NCBI GenBank assembly: GCA_963779845.1
Contig: CAVZZV010000005.1
Location: 434,001 to 498,000 of the forward strand
Source: CAVZZV01 sp963779845
Lineage (GTDB): Bacteria; Bacteroidota; Bacteroidia; Bacteroidales; GCA-2748055
DNA length: 64,000 nucleotides
Reading direction: 5' to 3'
Shown here piece after piece: positions 34,430 to 43,639 of the stretch. The position numbers were made by a program, and so were the translations under genes. The notes below the pieces were generated by a model. That model was not told where the DNA came from and ran no database searches. It worked only from the letters and a program-made list of their open reading frames with translations. Position 1 is the first letter of the stretch. Every line of letters begins with the position of its first letter.

Positions 34430-36022
34430 ATGAAAAATCTCCTTTGTCTATTTGTATTAATATTAACATTAAGCAATCTCCAAGCACAAAAGGTATATGA
34501 TGCTCGAATTGGCGAAAAAGAAATTTTAACACCCTTGCCAAATAAAAAACCTAAAATAAACGGGCCGAAACTATACGGAGTCAGGCCAGGTAAAGAATTT
34601 ATTTATCGAATTCCCTGTCAGGGAGAACGTCCGATAAAATTTGAAATAAAAGGATTAACACACCAATTAATTCTGGACACGGAAAAGGGAATCATTACGG
34701 GAATTGTTCCTAAAGAAAAAGGCGAATATCCTATGACAATAATTGCCAGTAACAAATATGGAAAAGTTTCACGGGTATTTAAATTGGTGATTGGGGAAGT
34801 TATCGCTTTAACACCACCAACTGGTTGGAATTCATGGGGTGGACATATGTTATTGATAACTGATGAGATAATGCGTAAAACAGCGGATGTTTTTGTTGAA
34901 AACGGTTTTGCAGATGTTGGTTTTCAGTACATTTCCATTGATGATTGCTGGATGAAAATTAGCAAGGAAAATTATGAAGCCAGAACAGAATCAAAAAAGA
35001 AACAGCACGAAGGGTTTAATTATGACGGTTTGGTTGGTGAAGTAAGGGATACCAATGGGAATGTTATTCCTAATCAGAATTTCCCTGATATGAAAGCGAT
35101 GACTGATTACATCCATAGTTTCGGATTAAAATCAGGTATTTATAGTTCTCCCGGCCCATTTACTTGCCAAAATTTTGTGGGTTCTATGGGCTTTGAGAAG
35201 CGCGATGCAGACCAATATGCAAATTGGGGATTCGACTTGTTAAAATATGATTTATGTTCTGGTGGTAAGTGCCTGAACTCCCTGAGAGAAATAAGTAACT
35301 CATACCCCCAATCTGCGCTATGGCAGCCTATGACTACCTATGTAAGTTTACAAAGCAGAGATATTCTTTTTAATTTATGTCAGTACGGAAACGAAAAACC
35401 CTGGACATGGGCACCGGCTTTAGGTATTTCAACCTGGCGAACCGGTGGTGATTTAAACCACCATATTGAAAATTATTTTAATAATGCCTTAAGAATATCT
35501 ACTGAATTGAGAGATTACAGTAAACCGGGTCAATGGAATGATCCGGATTTTATGTATATCCATAAGCTTCGTGACTTTCGAAAAATGGTAAATCCAAGCC
35601 AGGAAATTTCAATAAATACAAACCAGCGCTACCAATATGTGACTTTATGGTCAGTTGTTTGCGCACCTTTCTTTTTTTCCTGCGATATAACCGAGATTGA
35701 TGAATTTACCATTAGATTGCTTACCAATGCAGATGTAATGAATATTAACCAGGATGAATCAGGACATGTTGCCGAAACAATAAAGAATGAAAACAATGAA
35801 GTTATTATGCTGAAAAAATTGGCAAATGGTTCGAAAGTACTGGCCATTTTTAATACGGATGCTGAGAATGAAAAGATTATAATGATTGACCTGGAAACAA
35901 TTGGTTTTAAAAACCTCGCTGAAATATATGATGTCTGGAGACAAGAAAATTTTGACAATTTGTCCGGAACCTTATCAGTCCGGTTAAGTGCAAATGGGGT
36001 GGGTCTGTTTATTCTTAAATAA
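34430..36022 (+). CDS. GH27 family alpha-galactosidase
   Basis: A 530-residue secreted enzyme with a signal peptide (ending LQAQ, residue 20), an Ig-like domain of the He_PIG type (about 55-118), and a GH27 catalytic barrel from PPTGWNSWGG (about 130). The nucleophile is in LKYDLC (Asp274) and the acid/base in WRTGGD (Asp341); GQWNDPDFM follows. A beta-sandwich domain closes the chain. It cleaves terminal alpha-galactosyl (or N-acetylgalactosaminyl) groups from glycans in the periplasm or outside. The gene is more AT-rich than its cytochrome neighbour, a hint of separate origin. Confidence 0.93.
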   Translation: MKNLLCLFVLILTLSNLQAQKVYDARIGEKEILTPLPNKKPKINGPKLYGVRPGKEFIYRIPCQGERPIKFEIKGLTHQLILDTEKGIITGIVPKEKGEYPMTIIASNKYGKVSRVFKLVIGEVIALTPPTGWNSWGGHMLLITDEIMRKTADVFVENGFADVGFQYISIDDCWMKISKENYEARTESKKKQHEGFNYDGLVGEVRDTNGNVIPNQNFPDMKAMTDYIHSFGLKSGIYSSPGPFTCQNFVGSMGFEKRDADQYANWGFDLLKYDLCSGGKCLNSLREISNSYPQSALWQPMTTYVSLQSRDILFNLCQYGNEKPWTWAPALGISTWRTGGDLNHHIENYFNNALRISTELRDYSKPGQWNDPDFMYIHKLRDFRKMVNPSQEISINTNQRYQYVTLWSVVCAPFFFSCDITEIDEFTIRLLTNADVMNINQDESGHVAETIKNENNEVIMLKKLANGSKVLAIFNTDAENEKIIMIDLETIGFKNLAEIYDVWRQENFDNLSGTLSVRLSANGVGLFILK

Positions 36023-36408
36023 TAAGTGGCTGCAGCAAACCTACTACCCTGGAAAACTTATTGCCGCATACACGATCGAAAAATACCAGTGGAATATTTT
36101 ATTTTTTGAATTCCAGGAAATGAGATCCATCAAAGGTTTCCATGGAAACAGAAGCAATCACTCCGGCTTAAAAAATACACACGTGTGTAAAAGTAGAAAT
36201 ATTTTTTATCTTTTTATATTTTGTTCACCCTTCTTCCTCCATTGGGACCCATTCTCCATAATTCTCTTCTTAATTTCTCCAGGATTATAATCCATTTTCA
36301 GACCTTTTGTAATTCTTCAGAGAAGTCCGTTTTTTAAAATCTCTTGTTTAAAATTTTATTTACCGGCAGATTACTTTATTTTTGAGAAAATTCGGAAAAA
36401 TTGAATAA
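36023..36408. other. intergenic region before lipA
   Basis: These 386 bases hold no convincing gene. A TATTTTTG at 36377-36384 fits the Bacteroidota -7 box 25 bases before the lipA start and is the best promoter candidate; no good -33 box is seen at the right distance. ACACGTGTGT near 36179 is a short palindrome. Confidence 0.4.
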
Positions 36409-37278
36409 ATGGAACAGGAGGGAAGGAAGCGTTTACCCCGGTGGATGAAAATGCAGCGCGCTGGTGGAGATTCGTATATACGGATCAAAAAACTGGTGGA
36501 AAATAACCAACTCAATACCATCTGTACCAGCGGCAATTGTCCTAATATTGGGGAATGTTGGAATGCAGGTCATGCCACCTTTATGATATTGGGTGATATC
36601 TGTACCCGGTCGTGTAAATTCTGCGGTACCCGAAGCGGGCGCCCGCTCCCCCCTAACCCCGACGAGCCTGAAACATTGGCAACTTCAATTCAAATACTGC
36701 AACTTAAACATTGTGTGATAACTTCAGTGGACCGTGACGATCTTTCCGATGGTGGAGCATCTTTTTGGGCGGCAACCATTAAAAAGATTAAGGAGATTAA
36801 CCCAGAGACAACCATTGAAGCATTAATTCCTGATTTCAAAGGGTATGAAGAAAGTCTTGATTTGATCATTAATGCAGGTACTGAAATCATTTCCCATAAC
36901 CTTGAGACGGTCAGGCGATTGACTCCGCTTATACGTTCTGGTGCCAGTTATGACCGGAGCCTTGGCGTTTTGAAATACATGGGATCCAATGCCGCAACCG
37001 TAAAATCCGGGTTCATGCTCGGACTGGGAGAAACTCATTACGAAATACTGGAAACCATGGATGACCTGCTTGATGTCGGGTGTCGGATATTAACCCTTGG
37101 CCAGTATCTCCAGCCCACTCTGCTCCATATCAAAGTAAAAGAGTTTATACCCCCTGAAAAGTTCATGGAATATAAAAAAATAGCGTTGGAGAAAGGATTT
37201 GATTTTGTCGAAAGCGGGCCACTGATAAGGACTTCATACAAATCCGACAAACTAATGCATCATTTAAATGCCAGATAA
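36409..37278 (+). CDS. lipA: lipoyl synthase
   Basis: A 289-residue radical SAM enzyme that inserts two sulfur atoms into octanoyl groups on lipoyl domains. The auxiliary cluster motif CTSGNCPNIGEC, the radical SAM motif CTRSCKFC (CxxxCxxC) and a C-terminal RTSY (family consensus RSSY) are all present. The rest (ITSVDRDDLSDGGA, GFMLGLGET) matches LipA throughout. It is followed by lipB, giving the usual lipoate synthesis pair for pyruvate dehydrogenase and glycine cleavage enzymes. Confidence 0.97.
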   Translation: MEQEGRKRLPRWMKMQRAGGDSYIRIKKLVENNQLNTICTSGNCPNIGECWNAGHATFMILGDICTRSCKFCGTRSGRPLPPNPDEPETLATSIQILQLKHCVITSVDRDDLSDGGASFWAATIKKIKEINPETTIEALIPDFKGYEESLDLIINAGTEIISHNLETVRRLTPLIRSGASYDRSLGVLKYMGSNAATVKSGFMLGLGETHYEILETMDDLLDVGCRILTLGQYLQPTLLHIKVKEFIPPEKFMEYKKIALEKGFDFVESGPLIRTSYKSDKLMHHLNAR

Positions 37279-37365
37279 CGGTAACATCCGGGATTAACAA
37301 GTTCATCATACTCGAAAATGTTTATAGGGATGTTCCCTCTGCAATGAAAAATAAATCTTAAACAG

Positions 37366-38070
37366 ATGAAACCCATTGTTGTTTTTGAAGATATTGGTTT
37401 AAAAGATTATAAGGAAACCTGGGACTATCAGGAATCGGTAATGCAGGAAATAATAGCCGCCAAGCTGGCGCAAAAAACGGAAGATCAGAGAGGATCAATT
37501 CCTTTGAATCGAATTATTTTTGTTGAGCATCCACATGTATATACCTTGGGGAAAAGTGGTACAGAAAAAAATCTTCTTTTAGACCATATCCAGTTACAGA
37601 CAAAAGAGGCAGTATTTTATAAAACCAACCGGGGTGGAGATATTACTTATCACGGGCCGGGGCAAATGGTGGGATACCCTATCCTTGATCTTGAACAGAT
37701 GCGGTTATCCCTCAGGGAATATGTTTTCAGGCTGGAAGAATCGGTTATCATCACCCTTTCACATTTTGGTCTGAAAGGGGAAAGACTGTCCGGTGCAACT
37801 GGCGTCTGGCTTGATCCCCAAACCCCGGGTAAAGCGAGAAAAATTTGTGCCATCGGTATCCGGTCAAGCCACTTTGTAACCATGCATGGTTTTGCCTTCA
37901 ATGTGAATACGGATCTTACCTATTTTAACTATATCAACCCGTGTGGTTTTATTGATAAAGGAGTTACCTCCCTTAAAGCTGAACTGGGAAGAGAAATAGC
38001 ATTTGGAGAGGCTAAAGAGGTGATGAAGATGAGTCTTCAGAAAGTTTTGGGGATCGAGTGGTTGAATTAA
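37366..38070 (+). CDS. lipB: octanoyl-[acyl carrier protein]:protein octanoyltransferase
   Basis: A 234-residue enzyme that moves octanoate from acyl carrier protein to lipoyl domains. Motifs seen: EHPHVYTLGKSG, GGDITYHGPGQMVGYPILDL, GKARKICAIGIR with the catalytic lysine, and INPCGFIDKGVTSL with the catalytic cysteine. The length is normal. It provides the substrate for LipA encoded upstream. Confidence 0.97.
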   Translation: MKPIVVFEDIGLKDYKETWDYQESVMQEIIAAKLAQKTEDQRGSIPLNRIIFVEHPHVYTLGKSGTEKNLLLDHIQLQTKEAVFYKTNRGGDITYHGPGQMVGYPILDLEQMRLSLREYVFRLEESVIITLSHFGLKGERLSGATGVWLDPQTPGKARKICAIGIRSSHFVTMHGFAFNVNTDLTYFNYINPCGFIDKGVTSLKAELGREIAFGEAKEVMKMSLQKVLGIEWLN

Positions 38071-38145
38071 TCTTCGTCATTTGTGTTTCAAAAGAGCGAA
38101 TCAACTATTTTGTCTGGAAAAAGGATTTATATCAATCATGATGAC

Positions 38146-38183
38146 AATACACACTTTTTCGTAAATAGGAATACACACTTTTT
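38146..38183. repeat. direct repeat AATACACACTTTTT, two copies
   Basis: Two identical 14-mers start at 38146 and 38170, 24 bases apart, downstream of lipB. Paired short direct repeats of this kind resemble the ends of some insertion sequences (IS21-like), but no transposase gene or opposite end is recognised in the window. Confidence 0.5.
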
Positions 38184-38352
38184 GGCAACGAGATTACTAA
38201 CCAGCGGGTGGTAATACCAATCAGACTTACCCTTGATATATTCTTAATGAATTATGATTACAAAAGATTAGATGGGCTGCATAAGACTATTTCAGGCCAT
38301 ACACATTACGGAAGCTATTGGCTGAATCATCGTAAAATGCATCCCACCGAAA

Positions 38353-39387
38353 TCATCGGACTGCAAAGGCCTCTGCCGGATTCGCCACCAGGAGCTGATC
38401 GATCTCCTGCTGTGTGAATCCTGCTTCTCCCAATGCCGGAATCAGTGTAGTGAAGATATCGGTAAATCCCCTGAATTTGCCTCCCCCCGATTCTCCGGGC
38501 CGGTACCAGCCTGCATCATGTGAGAGCAGTGCACGGTCCAGCACCCCGGCCTCTTTCATCGCTGTAAGACGCTCAACATACCATTGCGTGCTGGATCGTG
38601 AACCGGGATTTTTGTCCCTCTGTGCATTTACATTGTCCAGCGAAATCCAGGCGCCCCTTTTTGCGGCCGCAATAATTCCTTCCTGCGATCCGCCTTGTGC
38701 ATGCACCCAAATGAATGCCGAAGGGGAAATACCCCTGCTCTCCAAAATGGATATCTGTTCAAATGCCGGACGCTCCGGTCCCGTGTGGGAGGCAATGACC
38801 AGCCCTGTCTTTTTGTGAGCAATGGCTGCAGCATTGATCAATAACCGGTGCCTGGCGGAAAGCGTATCCTCCGAATCGACACCAATTTTGATAAAGCCGG
38901 GCCTGATACCGGTCTCTTCAATCCCATTCCGGAATTCATCGATCCATACGGCTGCAAGCGCTTCAGGATCCATTTCAAACACTTCCCCCGGAATGAATTT
39001 ATTGCTGCGGGCTCCGTAATACCCCGTATTGGTAAGGATCCTGACACCTGTTTGCTCAGATAATCGCTTCAGCAGCAGCGGATCCCGCCCCAGGTAGGCT
39101 GGTGTGCACTCGACAAAAGAATGCACCCCAAGGTTGCTGATTTCCTCAAGATAGGGAGCAACAACCTCAACAACCGTATCACGGTTCCATCGGTGGTATC
39201 CGGTACTGTCGGCCCCAATGAAATCCACCAGCAAGTGCTCGTGGGTCAGGGTGGTTCCTAATTCAGCAGGATCAATGGCCCCAGTAACGGTCATGATCTT
39301 TCCCTGGTCGGAAGGGAATCCAGGTGAACTGCAGGCGTGGATAATCACAGCAAAGCAGAAACCAATAATAAAATGTAAGTATTTCAT
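38353..39387 (-). CDS. phosphotriesterase-like metal-dependent hydrolase, lipoprotein
   Basis: A 344-residue protein of the amidohydrolase superfamily, phosphotriesterase subgroup. The binuclear metal site is visible: THEH near the N-terminus (HxH), GFIKIGVD with the carbamylated lysine, ASHTG and WVHAQGG with the two histidines, and LSHDAGW with the aspartate. It has a signal and lipobox-like segment (AVIIHACSS), so it is probably anchored in the envelope. Family members act as lactonases, phosphotriesterases or aryldialkylphosphatases; the true substrate is not clear. Confidence 0.92.
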   Translation of the reverse strand: MKYLHFIIGFCFAVIIHACSSPGFPSDQGKIMTVTGAIDPAELGTTLTHEHLLVDFIGADSTGYHRWNRDTVVEVVAPYLEEISNLGVHSFVECTPAYLGRDPLLLKRLSEQTGVRILTNTGYYGARSNKFIPGEVFEMDPEALAAVWIDEFRNGIEETGIRPGFIKIGVDSEDTLSARHRLLINAAAIAHKKTGLVIASHTGPERPAFEQISILESRGISPSAFIWVHAQGGSQEGIIAAAKRGAWISLDNVNAQRDKNPGSRSSTQWYVERLTAMKEAGVLDRALLSHDAGWYRPGESGGGKFRGFTDIFTTLIPALGEAGFTQQEIDQLLVANPAEAFAVR

Positions 39388-39668
39388 AGTCTTTGCAATA
39401 TTATAAAAATAATTGATTCATCTGGTACCCTGAATAAAACAATGGAATATTAAGAGATCGGGCATGATCAAGACTTTGCTGGCCTGGATGTTTCAATAAC
39501 AACTAAAATGGGCAGGAAATCATTTGCTTCAAGGCTGTATCACCCCCAGCGCACAGAACCACCTTTATTATGGATTGATTTGATTTGGTACATGTAATCT
39601 TGAGTGAATTCTCCTTTTGAATTCTTTGTAAACTTCATCCTTAAACCACTATTAATAAGTATTATTCA
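39388..39668. other. intergenic region
   Basis: About 280 AT-rich bases between the hydrolase promoter and the Fic regulatory repeats. No gene, RNA or hairpin is recognised. Confidence 0.3.
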
Positions 39669-39828
39669 CATATGACGTGTGAATTATTAATCATTTTTCA
39701 CGGATAATAAACATTTTTCACGTAAATTTGTGTTAAATATATTTCACGTCATATGCCTAATAATAATCGATTTTCCCGAGAAATAATTGAAAAAACAAAT
39801 TTTTCACAAGAAATAAGCATTTTTCACG
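39669..39828 (+). promoter_or_regulatory. operator-like repeats CATTTTTCACG around the start of the fic pseudogene
   Basis: CATTTTTCACG occurs exactly at 39692-39702, 39712-39722 and 39818-39828, with an imperfect copy (AATTTTTCACA) at 39798-39808, so they form two pairs each spaced 20 bases. Outside them CATATGACGTGTGAA (39669-39683) and TTCACGTCATATG (39743-39755) form an inverted repeat that reaches the start codon. This looks like an autoregulatory operator. Confidence 0.6.
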
Positions 39829-40694
39829 GAAGGCATGCTCCCGAAAAAGGAACATTGGTTGGAAATGGAGCTATTATTGAATCATTGGGCCTCCCCATGC
39901 CTTTCCCAAAAAAATTAGCTCTGATAAGTGAAAAACGTAGACAATATACCGCACCTGGCTGGATTGTCTTAACCCCGAGACATAAACCTCAGGATTCTCT
40001 TTATAATCAGCTTGTGTTTAGTATTAAATACGAAGGTATTAATCTTCTTTTCTTCAAGAAACTCTTTGAATCTGTAGATGAATTCATTATTGAAGAATTG
40101 GTCAAGAATGAACCATTAAGCCAATTCAGCCGGAGAATATGGTTTCTTTATGAATGGCTAACAGAAAAAAAACTGAATATTCCTGATCTGAAAGAAGGTA
40201 ATTACATCCCTCTATTAGATGGAAAACTGCAGTATACAATAGGGAAAGGTGAAAATTCACCACGCCATACGAATCAGGAACAATCTTCCTGGCACAAGAA
40301 ATTTCTGCCCATTAGTCAGCAAGAGTGAGAAATTGGAAAAATATATAAAAGAGGATCTTTCAGAAAAAACAACAGGTTTGGTGCGTAATGTCCATAATGA
40401 TAATACTACGATGCAACACTCCAGGCAGAATTTCTGTTTGATTGCATTGATTACACAATTAATAAAATTATTCCGGTAGAAGTTTCATATTTAAAGAATT
40501 ACGACCAAATGAAAGCCTGGTTGGATGACAATTATGAAATGCCTGATAAAACAGTGGCTTTATTAATCCGATTCCTTGAACAAAACAATGGAACATTATC
40601 TAATCGAGCACAAATCAAAGAATTTTCAGCTTTGACGAATGATGAGATACTGCTAATTGAGCAACAATATCAACGGATATTCCATAATATTTGA
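39753..40694 (+). pseudogene. Fic family protein, decayed with internal deletion
   Basis: The N-terminal part is that of a Bacteroidota Fic protein (RHAPEKGTLVGNGAIIESLGLP, FTPRH-like VLTPRHKPQDSLYNQL, RRIWFLYEWLTEKKL). A frameshift at about 40250 moves the following conserved part to another frame (PGTRNFCPLVSKSEKLEKYI). The sequence then jumps to the family's C-terminus, EFLFDCIDYTINKIIP through MKAWLDDNYEMPDKTVALLIRFLEQN. The Fic core with HPFxxGNGR is missing altogether. Intact relatives of about 500 residues would need 1.5 kb; here only 0.94 kb is left. The AMPylation enzyme cannot be active. Confidence 0.85.
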
Positions 40695-41058
40695 AAGGAC
40701 CGGTAATTCTGACATAGGAAGACAAATTAGACCTTTTTACAATTTAATATTGCACTTTTAACCCAGGAAAGAAAGGTCAATTTCTTTGCGGTTTAAGCTT
40801 TCTTTTGGGTTGGGGGAATGTGGCCTTGCTTGTTGTTGTAAAGATTTTTACAAGACGGCTATTTAAATATTTTCATTTTAAAAAAAATCTGTTTTCACTA
40901 CGTTTCTTATTATAATCGGCACTAGGAGATTAATTTTTATTTTCCTGAATCAAAAAACGCTATCAAATTAATAAACTATTAATTTCTATTTAATCCAATA
41001 CAATTATATTCGTGTTGAAAATTTTTGAAACAATTATTAATTATTTATTACAGCTACC
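40695..41058. other. intergenic region before the MFS gene
   Basis: 364 AT-rich bases with no recognised gene or RNA. TATATTCG near 41007 resembles a weak -7 box for the downstream sugar operon. Confidence 0.3.
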
Positions 41059-42216
41059 ATGAATTTTAAACTTCCAAAATCAACGGTTATTTTTCTTGCT
41101 TTTCTTGTCATGGGATTTGGAGATGTGTCCGGACCTTTAACAAGTCAGCTTCAGGCGGAATTTAGTCTTAGTAATTTTCAAGCCGGACTGGTAACTTTTA
41201 TGGCCTTTATTATGTTTGGACTTCTTTCGGTTCCGATGGGAATTTATCAGGACAGAAAAGGCAGAAAGCATGTCCTGCTAATTGGTTTGGTAGCAGCCTT
41301 AACCGGGATCATTTTACCTTTTCTTGGGAATTATTCATCTTTTGTATTAATTCTTGGAGGTTTGCTGTTTCTGGGAACCGGAGCAACTATGCTCCAGGTT
41401 GCAGGGAATCCGATTATGCGAGATGTGTCACCGGAAGGGAAATATTCAAGAAATTTATCATACGGACAATTTGTAAAAGGAATTGGCTCACTTTCGGGCT
41501 CGCTTATTCCCATTTTGGCTGCCAGATATTGGGGAATGGACTGGAAATTATTATTCCCAATATATGGAGCGGTAATCCTTATAGTGGTTATTTACTTATG
41601 GTTTACAAAAGTTGAAGAGAAGGCTACTCAGGAGAAAGAAAAGCCTGCTACGCTGAAATCATGCTTTGGTTTGCTAAAGAATCCGTTTATTGCTTTAATG
41701 GTACTGGGAATATTTGTTTATGTGGGTTCAGAAGTAAGTATGAGTGCAAAGCTTCCAAATTATCTGCAAATGAACTTTGATTTCGATATTAAAGAAAAAG
41801 GCTTATTTGGCACATTTTTCTTTTTTATTGCCATAATGAGCGGAAGATTTATAGGAGGTGTTATATTGAATTGGATCTCACCTAAAAAGTTCCTCATAAT
41901 TACCAGCATAGTTTCATTACTCGGAATCGGCGGTTTATATTTTGCTTCCAGTGAGGTTTTTGCTTTTGTATTTATTTTCGTCATTGGACTGGGCTTTGCA
42001 AATATTTTTCCTTTAATTTTTTCCATCAGTGTTGATGCATATCCTAAAAGAAGTAATGAAATATCGGGTTTAATGGTTACCGCTATTATTGGTGGCGCAT
42101 TTGTTCCCATATTATTTGGAGTTGTAGCCGATATATTCGGATTGATGGCTGGATTTTTAGTTCCTGCATTTTGTATTCTATTCATACTTTTAATTGCTTT
42201 TAAACCAGCTAAATAA
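41059..42216 (+). CDS. MFS transporter, sugar permease-like (FucP/NanT group)
   Basis: A 385-residue inner-membrane protein with twelve predicted helices. MFS signatures are present: DRKGRKHVLLIG in the loop between helices 2 and 3, LGTGATMLQVAGNPIMRD (a helix 4-5 region like that of fucose permeases) and GLGFANIFPLIFSISVDAYP in the C-terminal half. It lies six bases before a ROK kinase gene, so the transported substrate is most likely a sugar that is then phosphorylated. Confidence 0.9.
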   Translation: MNFKLPKSTVIFLAFLVMGFGDVSGPLTSQLQAEFSLSNFQAGLVTFMAFIMFGLLSVPMGIYQDRKGRKHVLLIGLVAALTGIILPFLGNYSSFVLILGGLLFLGTGATMLQVAGNPIMRDVSPEGKYSRNLSYGQFVKGIGSLSGSLIPILAARYWGMDWKLLFPIYGAVILIVVIYLWFTKVEEKATQEKEKPATLKSCFGLLKNPFIALMVLGIFVYVGSEVSMSAKLPNYLQMNFDFDIKEKGLFGTFFFFIAIMSGRFIGGVILNWISPKKFLIITSIVSLLGIGGLYFASSEVFAFVFIFVIGLGFANIFPLIFSISVDAYPKRSNEISGLMVTAIIGGAFVPILFGVVADIFGLMAGFLVPAFCILFILLIAFKPAK

Positions 42217-42222
42217 TTACAA

Positions 42223-43320
42223 ATGGATTTATATTCTGATGAGAGAATTGTATTGACCCTGGATGCAGGAGGAACAAATTTTGTATTCTCAGTTATTCAA
42301 AAAGGGGAAGCAATTACTAAGGAAATTACCAAGTCTTCTAATTCACACAATTTAGATTTATGTTTAGCAACCATTAAAAGTGGATTTGATGAGATCAAAG
42401 CTGAACTAACTGAAGAACCTGTAGCCATTAGCTTTGCATTTCCGGGTCCTGCCGATTATCCTAATGGAATTATTGGTGATTTAAATAACCTCCCGGCATT
42501 TAGGGGTGGAGTTCCCTTGGGTGGGATTCTGGAAGATTATTTTAATTTACCGGTTTATATAAATAATGATGGTGACTTATATGCCTATGGTGAAGCCTTG
42601 GGAGGGATATTGCCGGAAATCAATGCGAAACTGGAAGCTGCAGGAAGTCCTAAACGTTACAAAAATCTTATTGGATTAACTTTAGGAACCGGTTTTGGGG
42701 CAGGCATAGTAAGAAATAATGAATTGTTTATTGGTGATAATTCTATTGCGGCGGAGGTTTGGCTATTCAGTAATCAGAAATCGCCCGGAGTGAATGCAGA
42801 AGATATTGTTAGTATTCGTGCTGTACAAAGAGTCTATGCTGAAGAATCCGGTATTGCTTACCCCAATTCACTAAGTCCGAAAGATATATATGAAATAGCT
42901 AAGGGAGAAAAGGAAGGAAATCAAGAAGCTGCCTTGCATGCATACAGAGTTATGGGAATCGCATTGGGAGATACAATAGCTAACCTGCTGACTTTTATAG
43001 ATGGAATTATTGTTATAGGTGGCGGTATTACCGGTGCTGCAGAATTTTATATGCCGGCAGTATTTGAAGAGATTAATTCCAGCTACCTGCCTTCCGGTGG
43101 GAATCCTCTTCCAAGGTTAGTCCAAAAAATTTATAATCTTGATGATGAAAACCATAGTATGGGTTTTTATATGGATCAATCCAAAGAGCTTAAGATTCCC
43201 GGCAGTAAAAAGGTGGCTGTTTATGATCCTGTTCCCCGTTTAGGAATTGCTACAACAAAAATAGGTGCGAGTAAAGCAATCTCGTTGGGAGCATATGCCT
43301 TTGCATTGTCCAGAATTTAA
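42223..43320 (+). CDS. ROK family sugar kinase
   Basis: A 365-residue protein with the ROK fold: the phosphate-binding TLDAGGTNFVFSVI at the N-terminus, the PGPADYPNGIIGDLNNLPAF segment, NNDGDLYAYGEALGG, and IGLTLGTGFGAGIVRNN. The usual zinc-binding cysteine motif after that is not evident. It should phosphorylate a hexose or N-acetylhexosamine delivered by the adjacent permease. Slightly longer than the typical 300-320 residues, with an insert before the C-terminal helix. Confidence 0.9.
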   Translation: MDLYSDERIVLTLDAGGTNFVFSVIQKGEAITKEITKSSNSHNLDLCLATIKSGFDEIKAELTEEPVAISFAFPGPADYPNGIIGDLNNLPAFRGGVPLGGILEDYFNLPVYINNDGDLYAYGEALGGILPEINAKLEAAGSPKRYKNLIGLTLGTGFGAGIVRNNELFIGDNSIAAEVWLFSNQKSPGVNAEDIVSIRAVQRVYAEESGIAYPNSLSPKDIYEIAKGEKEGNQEAALHAYRVMGIALGDTIANLLTFIDGIIVIGGGITGAAEFYMPAVFEEINSSYLPSGGNPLPRLVQKIYNLDDENHSMGFYMDQSKELKIPGSKKVAVYDPVPRLGIATTKIGASKAISLGAYAFALSRI

Positions 43321-43639
43321 AGAATTTCACCTGCACCTTCATCAACTGAGCTTATGCCATGATAATAATCTTTTTGCCACAGAAATGGTGCATAGGGCTA
43401 ATTTTAAATGAATCGGGAAGTGATTTGAAGTCCCCATTTGACACGCGTTCCGAGCTGCGAATAAATGGATACACGGGATATAGTCGTTCCTGGGTGAGCA
43501 GGCGGTTATCGCTAATAAGCAAAATCGATGACCAGGTCGTTTTTAAATTGCGAAAATTAATCTTCTGTTAATTTAATTTTAATGATCGAAGCTATATTTA
43601 TACTATAATTCAATTTATTAACTAATAGTATTTTTTAGA
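43321..43639. other. intergenic region
   Basis: 319 bases with no convincing gene, hairpin or RNA. It separates the sugar permease/kinase pair from the exported protein gene and probably contains its promoter. Confidence 0.3.

Noticed and set aside
38208..38417. A 69-residue gene downstream of lipB
   Set aside because: It has no recognisable domain, its end overlaps the convergent hydrolase gene, and there is no good ribosome-binding site.
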